Of a stretch of 64,000 bases of DNA, positions 42,532 to 52,800 are shown in pieces. The position numbers and the translations under genes were made by a program. The notes below the pieces were generated by a model. The model was not told the origin of the DNA and did no database searches. It worked only from the letters and a program-made list of their open reading frames with translations. This stretch comes from Palsa-744 sp963734815 (GTDB taxonomy: Bacteria > Actinomycetota > Thermoleophilia > Solirubrobacterales > Solirubrobacteraceae). Position 1 is the first letter of the stretch, and each line of letters starts with the position of its first letter. The stretch is from positions 62,001-126,000 of the forward strand of contig CAVTIH010000002.1 of assembly GCA_963734815.1 (NCBI GenBank), read 5' to 3'.

Positions 42532-42885
42532 ATGGCCACCAGAGCTACAAGCGAGCGGATCAGCCCGGTCGGGACCTCCGTCGCCGACCACATCACGCAG
42601 TCGCTCGATGACCCCGAGTTTCGAGCCGAGTACGAGCGCTTGGCGCCATTCGAGGCGCTCGCCCGGATCGTGATTATGCGTCGCGACGCGCTGGGATTGA
42701 CACAGGCCGACCTCGCCACGCGGATGGGGACTACCGCCTCGGTGATCTCACGCATCGAGAGCGGCCAGCACGCAACTAGCGCCCGCACGCTCAAGAGGCT
42801 CGCCGAGGCGCTGGATGCGCAGGCCGTGCTCGGATTCAGGTTCGGTTCCGTGGCCAAGCCGCAGCACGAACTCGTGGTCCTCTGA
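42532..42885 (+). CDS. XRE-family antitoxin (HigA-like)
   Basis: A 117-residue protein with helix-turn-helix LGLTQADLATRMGTTASVIS (about residues 56-75) followed by RIESGQHATSARTLKRLAEA. The N-terminal 40 residues (YERLAPFEALARIVIMRR) would contact the toxin. It should neutralise HigB and bind the inverted repeat before its own gene. Confidence 0.87.
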   Translation: MATRATSERISPVGTSVADHITQSLDDPEFRAEYERLAPFEALARIVIMRRDALGLTQADLATRMGTTASVISRIESGQHATSARTLKRLAEALDAQAVLGFRFGSVAKPQHELVVL

Positions 42886-42962
42886 CCCTGAGATTGAGCA
42901 GGCCTCCAAGAGCTCTGGGGTGATTCAATCCTTGCGAACTGCAATCTCCGGGCTCAGAGTAC

Positions 42963-43433
42963 TCAAGGCTCAATCCAATTATCGAACGTGTCGTCCCACT
43001 CCAAAATCGGCTCTGGGCGAATCAGTCCGTCGGCGAAGTGGCTCAGGGCGTGTTCGAGAATATCCTCGCGGTCGGTGCGCAGAAGTAGCCTCCGCCGTGA
43101 GACACCATCTGGCTCAGTTGTAATGTGGATCTCGAACAGAGATTCCGGCTCTGTGGCGGCAGGCGTTGTTGACCTTCGGCGTAGTAGGTTCTTAAGGGCG
43201 TCGTAGATTGCGCTACCTGTAATGCCGACCATTACTCCCTCTGCGGCAGCCTCCAATCCGCCGCTTTGCTGCACGTACTCAACAACAACTCGGCATGTGG
43301 GGAGGGCATTAAATTGATAAAGACGCCCAAGCCGGACGCTACCAGCTGTAGTTAGAGCGACGCCAGCCTCCTTGATTGCGTCCTCGGTAAAATGGCTGGC
43401 GTCAGCGACCAGTATGAACTGTGCCCCTCGATA
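42963..43433 (-). CDS. 5'-truncated gene of unknown function
   Basis: From the GTG at 43274 the product is 103 residues (LEAAAEGVMVGITGSAIYDA, RRRLLLRTDREDILEHALSH, EWDDTFDNWIEP). The frame stays open upstream to about 43433 with coding-like content (ILVADASHFTEDAIKEAGVA, VRLGRLYQFNALPTC) but no start codon, then meets a stop at a point where sequence character changes to very GC-rich. The gene seems to have lost its 5' end. No family recognised; codons are less GC-biased than the neighbours, suggesting transfer. Confidence 0.55.
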   Translation of the reverse strand, partial: YRGAQFILVADASHFTEDAIKEAGVALTTAGSVRLGRLYQFNALPTCRVVVEYVQQSGGLEAAAEGVMVGITGSAIYDALKNLLRRRSTTPAATEPESLFEIHITTEPDGVSRRRLLLRTDREDILEHALSHFADGLIRPEPILEWDDTFDNWIEP

Positions 43434-43464
43434 ACTGAGCCACTATCGATCGCAATAACCACCC

Positions 43465-44622
43465 GTGGAACTGCAGAGCTACTGTCGATCGTCCGCCGCT
43501 CCCCAACCAGGCTTCGCCTGGCCGGGGGCCCCGATCGCGGCGGAGCGCAATCCCCCGGCCCCCGCCGGGCGAGCGTGGCACACCCTGTCAACCCACAAGG
43601 GGTGTGACAGGGTGTGCGCGGGGGTCGGGCCGGGAGCCGACCGACTGCTCGATCGACGGAGAGGGTCGGCGGTGCCTCTCTCGCTGGTCCTTCGCTCGGG
43701 TCGGCTATGGCGTCAGCGAGTTGGTCCCGGCGCCGCGCAGCTCGCTGCGGCCCAATCTGGCTCATGGGTCGCCACCGCCTACGGGCCGCCCTGGGGCGGC
43801 ATCGAGGGCGGCGGCATCACCGCCACAGGGCTCAACCTCACCGCCGGACCAGCCGCCTACGAGATCGCCGTCGACCCCCGGCTGATCCCACTCGGCAGCT
43901 ACGTCCACATCCAGCCCAACCCCTTCAACACCACCAGCTCGTTCTACGCCGGCGACACCGGCAGCGCCATCACCGGCAAACACATCGACATCTACGACTG
44001 GCGCGGCCGCCCCGACCAAAACGCCTGGGGCCAACGCACCGTCACCATCACATCCGCACCCAACCCCGGCGCCGGGAACCTCCTCGACGGCGTCGCACCC
44101 ACGCCGACGACCGGGGAAGCCGCGAGCTGCCAGCCCGCGCTCGCCGACGGCACACTTGGCCTCACCACGGGGCAGACCGCACACATCCAGCCCGACGGCA
44201 GTGCCACCGCGCCCAGGGAAGCGCCCGCAGCCGTCAAGCTCGCGATCGCCGCCGGCAACCTTGTCCACACCCGCCCCTACCCCGAACCCGACCAGCACTA
44301 CGGCACGCTCGCTGAGCTCTGGCCCGCCTACGACTGCTCCGGCGCGACCTCATTCGTGCTCTACGCCGCCGGCCTGCTCGGCCTCACCGCACTCGACTCC
44401 ACCGAACTCGAGAGCTACGGGCTACCCGGCCCCGGACGTTGGATCACCATCTATGCCAACAGCGCGCACGCCTGGGTCGTCATCGCCGGAATCGCACTCG
44501 ACACCGCCGACTACGGCGGCCCCCCGATCCCCACGGGCTCCGGGCCACGCTGGCGCTCAGAACCACTCGCAAACCTCGGCGACGGCACGAGCTACGTCGT
44601 GCGGCATCCACGCGGCCTGTGA
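43465..44622 (+). CDS. 3D-domain plus NlpC/P60-like cell-wall protein (island-associated)
   Basis: Recognisable coding begins around 43750. SGSWVATAYGPPWGGIEGGG, DPRLIPLGSYVHI, FYAGDTGSAITGKHIDIYDW is a 3D (double-psi) domain as in MltA/RlpA-type proteins. After a linker, LWPAYDCSGATSFVLYAAGL and SAHAWVVIAGI give the Cys and His of an NlpC/P60-like peptidase. Such proteins occur in conjugative islands of high-GC Gram-positives, where they open the peptidoglycan. The true N-terminus, including a signal peptide, is unclear; the first 95 codons look like non-coding read-through, and the gene may be 5'-truncated. Neighbouring island genes are decayed. Confidence 0.65.
   Translation: MELQSYCRSSAAPQPGFAWPGAPIAAERNPPAPAGRAWHTLSTHKGCDRVCAGVGPGADRLLDRRRGSAVPLSLVLRSGRLWRQRVGPGAAQLAAAQSGSWVATAYGPPWGGIEGGGITATGLNLTAGPAAYEIAVDPRLIPLGSYVHIQPNPFNTTSSFYAGDTGSAITGKHIDIYDWRGRPDQNAWGQRTVTITSAPNPGAGNLLDGVAPTPTTGEAASCQPALADGTLGLTTGQTAHIQPDGSATAPREAPAAVKLAIAAGNLVHTRPYPEPDQHYGTLAELWPAYDCSGATSFVLYAAGLLGLTALDSTELESYGLPGPGRWITIYANSAHAWVVIAGIALDTADYGGPPIPTGSGPRWRSEPLANLGDGTSYVVRHPRGL
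43579..43616 (+). repeat. Long perfect inverted repeat
   Basis: CACACCCTGTCA (43579-43590) and TGACAGGGTGTG (43605-43616) form a 12-bp perfect stem, with a smaller CCC/GGG stem inside. It lies upstream of the 3D-domain protein and may be a terminator, an operator or part of an element end. Confidence 0.65.
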
Positions 44623-44889
44623 GAACGCGCATCCGCACCGTTCCTGCTCGCGCTGCTCGCGCTCGGGGGATGCAGCAGCGCCTCCCCCGTTGGTACTCCT
44701 GTGCCCGCCGGCCGATCCTTCGGCTCCGAACCCTAGGCCATGACCGCCGCAGCAGCACCGGCCGGCGACCCGCCACTGACCGGCACGCGGCTCGATCCCA
44801 GCGAGTCCTGCCGCCCACGAGAACGCGTTCTCTGGCAGCACGCCGACGCCGCAGGCCGCGCTTCGCCGTTACGCGCGCCAACAGCTCAG
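44623..44889 (+). pseudogene. Decayed island lipoprotein gene
   Basis: In one frame FLLALLALGGCSSASPVGTP is a clear lipoprotein signal with lipobox, stopping after RSFGSEP. A second frame follows with AAAPAGDPPLTGTRLDPSES, and a third fits SGSTPTPQAALRRYA. The order fits a conjugative-island lipoprotein broken by frameshifts and an early stop. Confidence 0.55.
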
Positions 44890-45111
44890 CTAAACGAGCA
44901 ACCGAATCCCGAAGTATATAGCCAGCAAGCCCAGTGCCGCGTTAGTAACAGTGACGGCGGCTACCGCGAACCGAAACCGGCCAGGGCGCGCGCCAGCACT
45001 GGAAGCGAGATCCTGGTTCGGAAAATAGAACGATAGCCCGGCTCGCGCGAAACGACGCGCGAAAATCACCATCGCAAATCCCACCACGAGAAACAGACCG
45101 CCTGTTATCAC
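44890..45111 (-). CDS. Small two-span membrane protein, unknown
   Basis: 73 residues from GTG 45111, chosen because AAGGAG is seven bases upstream. Two spans are seen: ITGGLFLVVGFAMVIFARRF and VAAVTVTNAALGLLAIYFG. The sequence between (GLSFYFPNQDLASSAG) is short and polar. No family assigned. Confidence 0.55.
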   Translation of the reverse strand: MITGGLFLVVGFAMVIFARRFARAGLSFYFPNQDLASSAGARPGRFRFAVAAVTVTNAALGLLAIYFGIRLLV

Positions 45112-45342
45112 GCTCACACTCCTTACCTCCCGCCTCGGCAAGCGCCAATCTCAACCGATTGCATCGAGGACATAGCAAGTCGTCCTCGTGCACACGACAT
45201 CCACGACTACAAGCATCCGCACAAAGATGTTGACTTCGAGTCTCATGGGGGCACAGCGACGGTCCCTGGGCCGCCGATCCAGTCTTGGCATTCAGTCCGT
45301 ATGTGAGCCCTCCAGTTTGCACTCTACTCACAGGGGCTGGGG

Positions 45343-45732
45343 TCACTCCCCCTCAAGCTCTCGCACGACCGCATTCAGCCAGTCGTCAAGGAAGGCGGTC
45401 GCAGCCGGGTCCTTCACGGTCCGGTATGGGAAGCCCGGCGTATAGACGGATAGACGCACATCAGTGCCGCCGTCGGGTCGAGAAACGAGCCTGCCTCTCG
45501 CGGTGGGAGCCTTCCGGTTGCTCCAGAGCCTGCGGTTAGAAGGCACAGGAACGAGCATCAGGTGGTTGCCGAACATGAGTCCTCGAACCCCAGGCGTCAG
45601 CCTGCCGCCGAACCATGCTTGTGGAGCATCGGCCAACAGCGGACGCAAGTGCGCACGAAGGGTGCGCCGGACGGCATCGCTGGCTATTGGTGCATGAAGC
45701 ATTCGCTGTTCGCTTGGCCTTGGTCTGAACAT
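45343..45732 (-). CDS. Hypothetical protein
   Basis: About 129 residues from an ATG at 45732 (45702 is an alternative). Features are SDAVRRTLRAHLRPLLADAP, WFGGRLTPGVRGLMFGNHLM, VPVPSNRRLWSNRKAPTARG and a C-terminal helix FLDDWLNAVVRELEGE. No family recognised, no signal or span. It is downstream of the orphan RHS tip on the same strand, which is where an immunity gene would be expected, but this is only position-based. Confidence 0.45.
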   Translation of the reverse strand: MFRPRPSEQRMLHAPIASDAVRRTLRAHLRPLLADAPQAWFGGRLTPGVRGLMFGNHLMLVPVPSNRRLWSNRKAPTARGRLVSRPDGGTDVRLSVYTPGFPYRTVKDPAATAFLDDWLNAVVRELEGE

Positions 45733-45782
45733 CGAGTAAGTATCGGTCGATTGTGCGCTTGCTGAACCCCACCACACGGTTA

Positions 45783-46178
45783 GTAGCCCACACTCCATGC
45801 CCCAGTATAGCTACCGCCGATCCAGCGGGACGCACCCAACCCCGGTCCTGCCGAGAATCCACCGCCGACTATCGGGCCGCACTTCCCAGGAGCACCAAAC
45901 GCTTCGAGTGAAATATCTGGACCAGCGCCGAGTTGACCACCCGCATTGGCGAAGGGGCCCGAGAGTTCCGAAATACGTGTGGCATTCGAGACCTGTGGGC
46001 CCACAGCAGCCGCCACGCCGGCCCCCTGGGCAATGCCCAACGATCCAACCACAGTACCACCCACTTCACCAGAGGTGCTGACTTGTCCGCAGCCGCTAGC
46101 ACCAATATGGATGATGAAATTCACTTCGCCGTGAACACAAATGCCCAAAGTGAACAGCCCCGTGGGATCGTAATTGTT
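45783..46178 (-). pseudogene. Orphan RHS C-terminal tip
   Basis: The minus strand reads VNNYDPTGLFTLGICVHGEV and continues FIIHIGASGCGQVSTSGEVG...GGGFSAGPGLGASRWIGGSY to a stop at 45780s. NxxDPTG is the classic end of an RHS core after which the variable tip begins. The RHS core itself is missing: upstream of about 46178 the strand is antisense to a different gene. It is therefore an orphan cassette or a breakpoint remnant. The tip is Gly-rich with three Cys; no toxin family recognised. Confidence 0.6.
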
Positions 46179-47040
46179 CACCGGACCACAGACGCTGACG
46201 CTGCCCACCACCACCCTCACCGACGGCACCCACACCCTCACCCTCGCCGCGATCGACGCTGCAGGCAACGAATCAGTCGTCACATCCAAGGAAGTCACGA
46301 TCGACAACAACCCCCCACCCCCACCCGTCGGACTTACAGCCACACCGACCCAGACCGGCAGCTCGACATTCGTCGCAACCTGGACCGATCCCAGCGGCGA
46401 TCCTGCACCAATCACCGCAGCGACCTATCAGGTCTGCCCCGCCAGCGGCTCGGGTGCGTGTAGCACGCCGGCCACAGCACCAGCAGCAGGACCAGCGACA
46501 GTGACCGTACCCAGCCCCGGGACCTGGACTCTCGCGGTATGGCTTACCGACGCCGCTGGCAACAACAGCGCAATCACTGCGGCAGACATAACCCTCAGCA
46601 TTCCGATGGGCAGCACGGGCGTTGGCGGGTCAAGCGGAGGAGGTTCCGGTGGCAACAGCACAAGGGAAGGAGGCCCTGGTGGCAAAGGTTCAAGCGGAGG
46701 CCGCCCGTCCGCGCAGGCGACGATCAATGTCAGCGAGACGCTGCACGGACGTGAGCTCGTCGTGCGTATCACCGGACCCGCAACCGCGAAGGTCCGCGTT
46801 AGCTTTACGGCTCGGCTCGCGGGCCGGATAGTCGCCTCGCGCGCAAAGGTCGTGATGCTCAAGCAGGGGAAGCTGACGGCAATCTTTCTACTCAGTCCCC
46901 GCACGGCCGCTCAAGCCGCGATACAGATCCGAGCCACCCTCGGCAAGGACGCAGCGGTCACCAGCCCGCTTCACCGCCACCATACCCACACATCTTGCCC
47001 AGCGAGCCACCCGGGCTGTACTCCAGGCGGACGCAAATGA
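46174..47040 (+). pseudogene. 5'-truncated secreted Ig-like surface protein
   Basis: About 288 codons without a proper start. Content: PTTTLTDGTHTLTLAAIDAA with GNESVVTSKEVTIDNNPP (an Ig/big-domain end), a second beta domain (TATWTDPSGD-like, TVTVPSPGTWTLAVWLTDAA), a Gly/Ser linker, and a C-terminal beta domain (HGRELVVRITGPATAKVRVS). Such modules are typical C-terminal parts of large secreted proteins. Its 5' end stops at the junction with the orphan RHS tip on the opposite strand, so a rearrangement removed the upstream part. Confidence 0.6.
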
Positions 47041-47637
47041 CGGGGTCTCCATGTGATCCCGGGCTGGATGCGCGGTGCCTCCTGGCCAGTTAAGCACGGT
47101 GTCGATCGCCACCTCCGACCCCCCGCCGACGAGACACAAAAGCTCCGGGAACGTCGGGTTGTGTCACTACGATAATTTCACCGAGCGCACGAGATAATGC
47201 CCTGTCCACCAAACGATTCGGTACTCACGACCCGTCCACCTGGTGTTTGGGTCACGACATTGGTCGGGTTCGGCCCGAGAAGCTCGTACACGAGCACGCC
47301 ATCAGGATGGAAAGGCCCGCTTCTGGCCGTTCGAGGTGGTGTGCGATCGGCCGGTTGAGGTCCGGGCCGGCGGTGGGCTAACTCGTAGTCTGCCTGTCAG
47401 CGTTCGTGCATAATCTACGGCCGTTGTGCCGCCGCCGCCAACCTGGGCGACGTGACTCGATAGAAGCCCTGGCTCGTATCTATGACTTGATCCCGCCAGC
47501 GCCCATGTTTCCCTGCTCTACCAGGACGCGCGGAGTTACCATCGCGCCGCATCGACGACTACAGTCCTCCCCGGGAACTTTGTGCCTAGTCCCGTGCACC
47601 GCGCTACTTCGTTGCTACCTGGACGTGGGTCAGGCCG
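47041..47637. other. Gap with no recognised gene
   Basis: About 600 bp without a defensible gene. GTGACTCGATAGAAGCC at 47452-47468 resembles the GTGACTTCATAGAAGCC word at the IS110 end near 1325, so a weak IS110-end trace is possible. Nothing else stands out. Confidence 0.4.
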
Positions 47638-48909
47638 CTACGCGAAGAGCCCCTGCCCGACGAACCCGCCGGGCTGCGCGCCAGGCGGGCACGCGAAGAT
47701 CGCGCTGGAGGTATGCAGCGTGTGCTTGTTGAGCGCATCCGCCGCGGCGAGGCGCTGCTGGATCGGGATGAACTGCCGCGTGGGGTTGCGCTGGAAGGCA
47801 ATGAAGAACAGGCCCGCGTCGATCTGGCCGCTGCCCGGTTCCACGCTTTCGCTGTAGGAGTAGCCCCGTCTGAGGATGCGCTGCCCTTGGTTGGCGTGCG
47901 GGCCGGCGAGACGAATGTGCGCGTTAGCAGGGATCATGAGTTCGCCGTTGGCGGCGGTCGCCTGCAGGTCTACAGGGTCATACTCCCTGTCGCTGCCGAG
48001 CGGCGCGCCGCTGAGCTTATCGCGGCCGATCACGCGCTGCTGGTCTTCGAGCGTGGTTGCGTCCCACACGTCGAAGAGGATTCTGATGCGACGCGCGATC
48101 AGGTAACTCCCGCCGGTCATCCATGCCGGCCCGTCGCCGTCCTGGACCCACACGAAGTCGTTCATCGCCTGCGTGTCCTCGGCATGAATGTTGTCGGTAC
48201 CGTCATTGAAGCCCATCAGGTTGCGCGGAGTCTGTTGGGTCCGGCTCGTAGACGATGTCCTGCCGAACCCTAGCTGGGTGTAGCGCAGCGTCGCAGCGCG
48301 GCTCGCTACGCGCATGAGGACATGGATCGCATGGAAGGCGACCTGCGGGTCATCCGCGCACGCCTGCACGCACAGATCTCCGCCGGAGCTTGATGGGTCG
48401 AGATCCTCACCTTGAAACGTCGGGAGTGGCAGGAGCTCGGGTGGCCTCAAATGCGCGAGGCCAAACCGGTCGGCGCCATCCGAGCCGAACAGGGTCGGAC
48501 CCACGCCGATCGTGACCGTCAGCCGACATGGACTCAGGCCAGCCGCCTCCCCGGTATCAACTGGCGGCTCGTCCTCCGTTTGTGCCACGGGTTCGTACGG
48601 CTGGCCGACGGTCAGCCGTGCCGTTGCAGCAGTCCACGCTTCAAGGATGGCCCGCAAGTCATCAGCCGCGTCGCTCGTGACATCAAACGCAGCGAAGTGC
48701 AGATAGTCCTGCGCCGGAGTGGCGACCCCGGCTTGATGGAAACCATAGAAATCCTCTGTAGCAGCCGGTAACGCCGAATTGGCGGCCGTGCCTCGTGCTG
48801 ACCCGCCCAGAACATGATCCAACCCTGCTCCAACGCCCAGGAGCGCGGCACCGGAAATCACTCCCCTGCGCGTGAAACCCGGTCGAGAATGAGGCCAACT
48901 GCTTGCCAA
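47638..48909 (-). CDS. Dyp-type heme peroxidase (EfeB-like), Tat-exported
   Basis: About 424 residues from TTG 48909; the N-terminus has the twin-Arg signal FTRRGVISGAALLGVGAG. The Dyp fold is clear: DFYGFHQAGVATPAQDYLHF, LTVTIGVGPTLFG, the GFNDGTDNI motif (GxxDG, distal Asp), YLIARRIRILFDVWDATTLE and IRRGYSY-like RRGYSYSESVEPGS with the proximal region, and GLFFIAFQRNPTRQFIPIQQ. It would oxidise substrates with H2O2 or extract iron from heme outside the membrane. efeU/efeO are not adjacent. The start is uncertain since the frame is open upstream. Confidence 0.87.
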   Translation of the reverse strand: MASSWPHSRPGFTRRGVISGAALLGVGAGLDHVLGGSARGTAANSALPAATEDFYGFHQAGVATPAQDYLHFAAFDVTSDAADDLRAILEAWTAATARLTVGQPYEPVAQTEDEPPVDTGEAAGLSPCRLTVTIGVGPTLFGSDGADRFGLAHLRPPELLPLPTFQGEDLDPSSSGGDLCVQACADDPQVAFHAIHVLMRVASRAATLRYTQLGFGRTSSTSRTQQTPRNLMGFNDGTDNIHAEDTQAMNDFVWVQDGDGPAWMTGGSYLIARRIRILFDVWDATTLEDQQRVIGRDKLSGAPLGSDREYDPVDLQATAANGELMIPANAHIRLAGPHANQGQRILRRGYSYSESVEPGSGQIDAGLFFIAFQRNPTRQFIPIQQRLAAADALNKHTLHTSSAIFACPPGAQPGGFVGQGLFA

Positions 48910-48943
48910 CGCGATCTCCCCGTCATCCTCGTCTGGAAGCGCC

Positions 48944-49801
48944 CTAGGCCGTATTCGCAGTCGCGGTGCCCCGCACGTGACGGGTCCGCAATCGCAATTC
49001 CTCAATATATTCTCGACTCTTCGAGTCAAGCTTGGCGTACGCCCTTTCCACATTCACAGCAGCCACTCGGATTTCGGCGTCGGTAGTCTCGTTCATGGCA
49101 CAATAAGCATTCATCGCCGCTATATATCCGTTTACCACCTCCAGATATTGGGTATGGCGCTTTGATAATGACTTTGGAGGCCGTAGCTTACTTACCCGAC
49201 CTTGCAAGCGATGTAGCGACTGCTGGCTCTTACCCTTACTACTATCAGAGAGTCGTCGATACCGCTCAAGTGCTTCGGCGAGAATTTTTATATACGCCTC
49301 TGTGGACCGGCTATCGAAGTCCGCGCCTATTCGTCGCAACGCCCGACTTGGCTCGATGACACCTACGGCACGATCAGCGAATGACGCCGTCGAATCGCTT
49401 AGCACTACCTCAATTTGGCTTATATCAGCTAGAACCGCTTGATGCATCTCGAGCCGGTCTTGCGGCGGGATGAGGCCTTGCACTTCACGCTTTATCTCCC
49501 TCAAACCCTCCCGCCGACGGTGGCTATCATATTGTAGATTGGTATAGCAATCGTTTACTATACTTGTTATTTTGCCGAGATATGCGTCGGCACTACCCGG
49601 CACTGCCCATACGCCCGTTACCCACGTCAGCGGCACGCTTGCGATCAGAGTTAGCGAGCCGATAACAACATTTCCTTCGACAGCCAAAAACCCACCCAAC
49701 GCTACCACGCTCAATCCAATAAAACGAGTTCCGGCCACCAAGCGTGGTGCCACCTGGGCACGCACTCCATATAGAGTATCTGTAACAGAATGCATTGGCA
49801 C
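48944..49801 (-). CDS. Membrane-anchored helical protein following the RHS gene, unknown
   Basis: A 285-residue protein with two spans near the N-terminus (FIGLSVVALGGFLAVEGNVV and IGSLTLIASVPLTWVTGVWA) and a long soluble helical region (REGLREIKREVQGLI, YIKILAEALERYRRLSDSSK, YLEVVNGYIAAMNAY). No family recognised. It begins 18 bp after the RHS stop without its own ribosome site, so it is probably coupled to the RHS gene. In polymorphic toxin loci this is the immunity position, but the RHS tip here is not an evident toxin. Confidence 0.6.
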   Translation of the reverse strand: MPMHSVTDTLYGVRAQVAPRLVAGTRFIGLSVVALGGFLAVEGNVVIGSLTLIASVPLTWVTGVWAVPGSADAYLGKITSIVNDCYTNLQYDSHRRREGLREIKREVQGLIPPQDRLEMHQAVLADISQIEVVLSDSTASFADRAVGVIEPSRALRRIGADFDSRSTEAYIKILAEALERYRRLSDSSKGKSQQSLHRLQGRVSKLRPPKSLSKRHTQYLEVVNGYIAAMNAYCAMNETTDAEIRVAAVNVERAYAKLDSKSREYIEELRLRTRHVRGTATANTA

Positions 49802-49819
49802 AGTCGGAATTCTACGACT

Positions 49820-52800
49820 CTAGGGCAGTACCGGCTCTGGAATACCGATAGGCGCCGTTGGAAGTGATGGCAGAGACGGTCCCCAACCTGGAACTGGTTG
49901 CGGAGGCGGCGTGTCTGGAGTGGGCACCGCTGGGGTCGCCTCTTCCGGAGTTCCACCGCAGTGGGGGTCTACGGGAGACTGGATCACCCCCATCATCATT
50001 GCCCCTCCCCCGCCGCACGAATACTTTTCCTTTTCTTCTTTTTCTTCCTGGCGTCGACGGTTTTCTTCTTCTTCCCTTTTGTTGGATTCTTCAATGTTTC
50101 GACACCGAGTCCAACTACCACCTGCCGACAAGCTTTCGCCCTTCAGTCCACCGTGGCATGCAGTCGTTCCATATGGGTCGGTTGCATTGGTCGGACTATC
50201 GTTTATGTAGAGGTAGAGGTTAGGGCCGCTGCCTTCTTGGCCGAGTGGGTCTTGGGCGATGAAGCGGGCGGCGGCTGGGCTGTAGTAGCGAGCCCGGTCG
50301 TAGTTAAGACCGTCGCCGTCGTTTTCCTGTCCGGCGTATTGCATGGTGTTTTCGCTTGCGGTGCCTTCTTTGGTAGTGGCGCCAAACGGGTCATAGGTGT
50401 AGCTGCTTTCGACGCTGCCGCTGCTGTTGGCTAGCGCGATGGTGCTGCCGAGCTGGTCGGTGAGCAGGTTTTCGGTGGCTTTGCTTGTGGTCCTGGCGAA
50501 CACTTGGCTTGGAAGCCGGCTGGTGAGCATGTTGGCTGTGACTTTACCGGACTGGATTTCCTGAACGACGTTGGGGCCGTCGTTGAGCAATTCGGTCGTG
50601 GTGCCGCCGAGAGTGCGGCTGACGCGTTGCCCAAACGGGCTGTAGCTGAAGCTCGCTTTAGTTCCGCCGGTCATTTCGGCGAGTTGGTTGCGTGCGTTCC
50701 ATGTGTATGTGTTGGTGCCGTCGGACGTCATGTTGCCGTTGGCATTATAGCTGAGTTTTTTGCTGCCGCGTTCGGTCTGCTCGTTGTCAGCGTTGTATTT
50801 GGCCGAGCTGAAGGCTTCGGGTAGCGCGGTGCGGGCATAACTGCCCCATACGGCTTCCTTGCGACCGTCAAGGTCGTAGCTATAGTCAAGTTCGCCGAGG
50901 GTTGTGGAGCTTTTCTTGTAGGCGATGGACGTGAGCTCGTTGGCTTCGTCGTAGCCGTCTTGCCCTTCGATGCCGTCGGGGAGCGTGGTGGTTGTGGGGA
51001 GGTTGTCTTCGTTGTAGGCGAAGGAGACGGCCTGGGTGCCGCGTTTGAGTTCTTTGAGGCGGTTTGCTTCGTCATAGGTATATTTGACTGCTTCTTGTCC
51101 GGGGGCGGTCATGCCGGTGCGGCGGTTTGCTTCGTCGTATTCGTATTTGATCGTTCCCTGTGGTGTGGCGAGCGACTTCAGGCGGTTGAGTTCGTCGTAT
51201 TCGGGGGTGTAGGTGCCACTTGCGCTGTCGATGACCTTGGTGAGGCGGTTGCCGTTGTCGTATTCGTATTTCATTGTGCTTTCGGCGGTTTCCCCGGAGA
51301 CCCCGTACTTGGCTTCGGTCAACCGGTTGAGAGCATCGTAGGTGAACTTGTCGATCTTGCCGCGGCGGTCGGTCAGTTCGGTGAGGTTGCCCTCCGTGTC
51401 GTAGACAGCACTGGTTTTTTTGCCGAGGGGATCTTCTTCGCTTTCCAGGAGATCCATTTTGGTGTAGGCCAATTTGGTTTTGTTTTTTAGCGGGTCGGCT
51501 GTCGTGGTGAGGTCGCCGTCGGCATCGTATTCATAGGTTGTTTCGTCGCCTGCGGGGTCGATTGTCTTGGTTGGCTGGTTGTCTTTATTGTATTCGTAGG
51601 TGGTTGTCTGTCCGCCTGGGACGGTCGTGGATACGATGCGGCCGGCGGTATCAGCGAACTGCTTGGTCGTGCGGCCTAGCGGGTCAGTTATGCTCGCGGG
51701 CTCACCGTGTTCGTAGGTGATCGTCGTTTTGTGTCCGAGCGAGTCCTTGATCACTGTCGGCTGGCCTTCGTTATTGTATTCGTAGTGGGTGGTGTGGCCG
51801 AGGGGGTCCTTCTTGGCTACTCGCTCGCCGAGGCTGTTGTATTCGTAGGTCGTGGAGTGTCCGAGAGGGTCGGTTTCTTTGGTCAGCTCGTTGGTCTGGG
51901 GTTCGTAGGTGTATTTGTAGGTCTGCGCCGAGGACGTGCCCGCCAGATGGGTTACCGCGGTGGCGTTGCCGTAGCTGTCGTATTCATAGGCGGTCTTACG
52001 AGACCGCGGATCTGTGCTGGAGAGCAGGAACCCGGTGTTGGCCTGTCGTTCGAAGGTTGTTTTCTGTTCGATCGATGCGCCGAGCGCCCGGGTTTCGCTT
52101 GTGGGGTAGCCTTCGGTGTTAAAGGTGACCTTGCGTTTGTTTTCGCGTGGTTCGGTGATGGTTGTGCTTTCGATGTTTCCTTCGGTGTTGGTGGTGTAGC
52201 TGAATTCGAACACGCCGCCACTCGCCATTTTCTGCTTGGAGATGCGGCCGTGGGCTTCGTATTCGTTTTCGATGTATTTGTTGGCGCGAGGGTCGGTGAT
52301 CGACGTCATCTCACCGGAGGAGTTGTATTCGTATTTGGTTGTGCGTTCTGCCGGATCCGTTGCTGATTCGAGCAGTCCTTCTTTGTTGTAGCCGTATTTG
52401 AGGGCGCGGCCGCTGTTGTCTTTGATTTCGGTGATGTCGTTGGAGCTGTTGTAGGCGAATTTGACCCAGCGGCCGTGCGGCGATGTGATCATTGTGATGT
52501 TGCCCTTTTGGCCTTCCGAATGGTAGATGGTCAGCTGCTGCCCCTGCTGGTTGCGGATTGCCTGCAGCGGCGCGAGCTCACCGAACACGTAGGTCGTGCC
52601 GTTCGTCAAAGTGAGATCCCAGCCCGGCACGGATTCATTCCATCTGATCGTCGACCTATAGAAGGCGGTGGGCGTGTTGGTCGCTTCGTATACGGCTTCT
52701 TTATAGCCTACGCCGGGCGAGGTGCGCTTGTAGAGGATGGTGCCGCCAGTCGGGAGGACGAGGTCGGCTTCCTGGTAGTTGTCTTCAGACCAGAGCCGCA

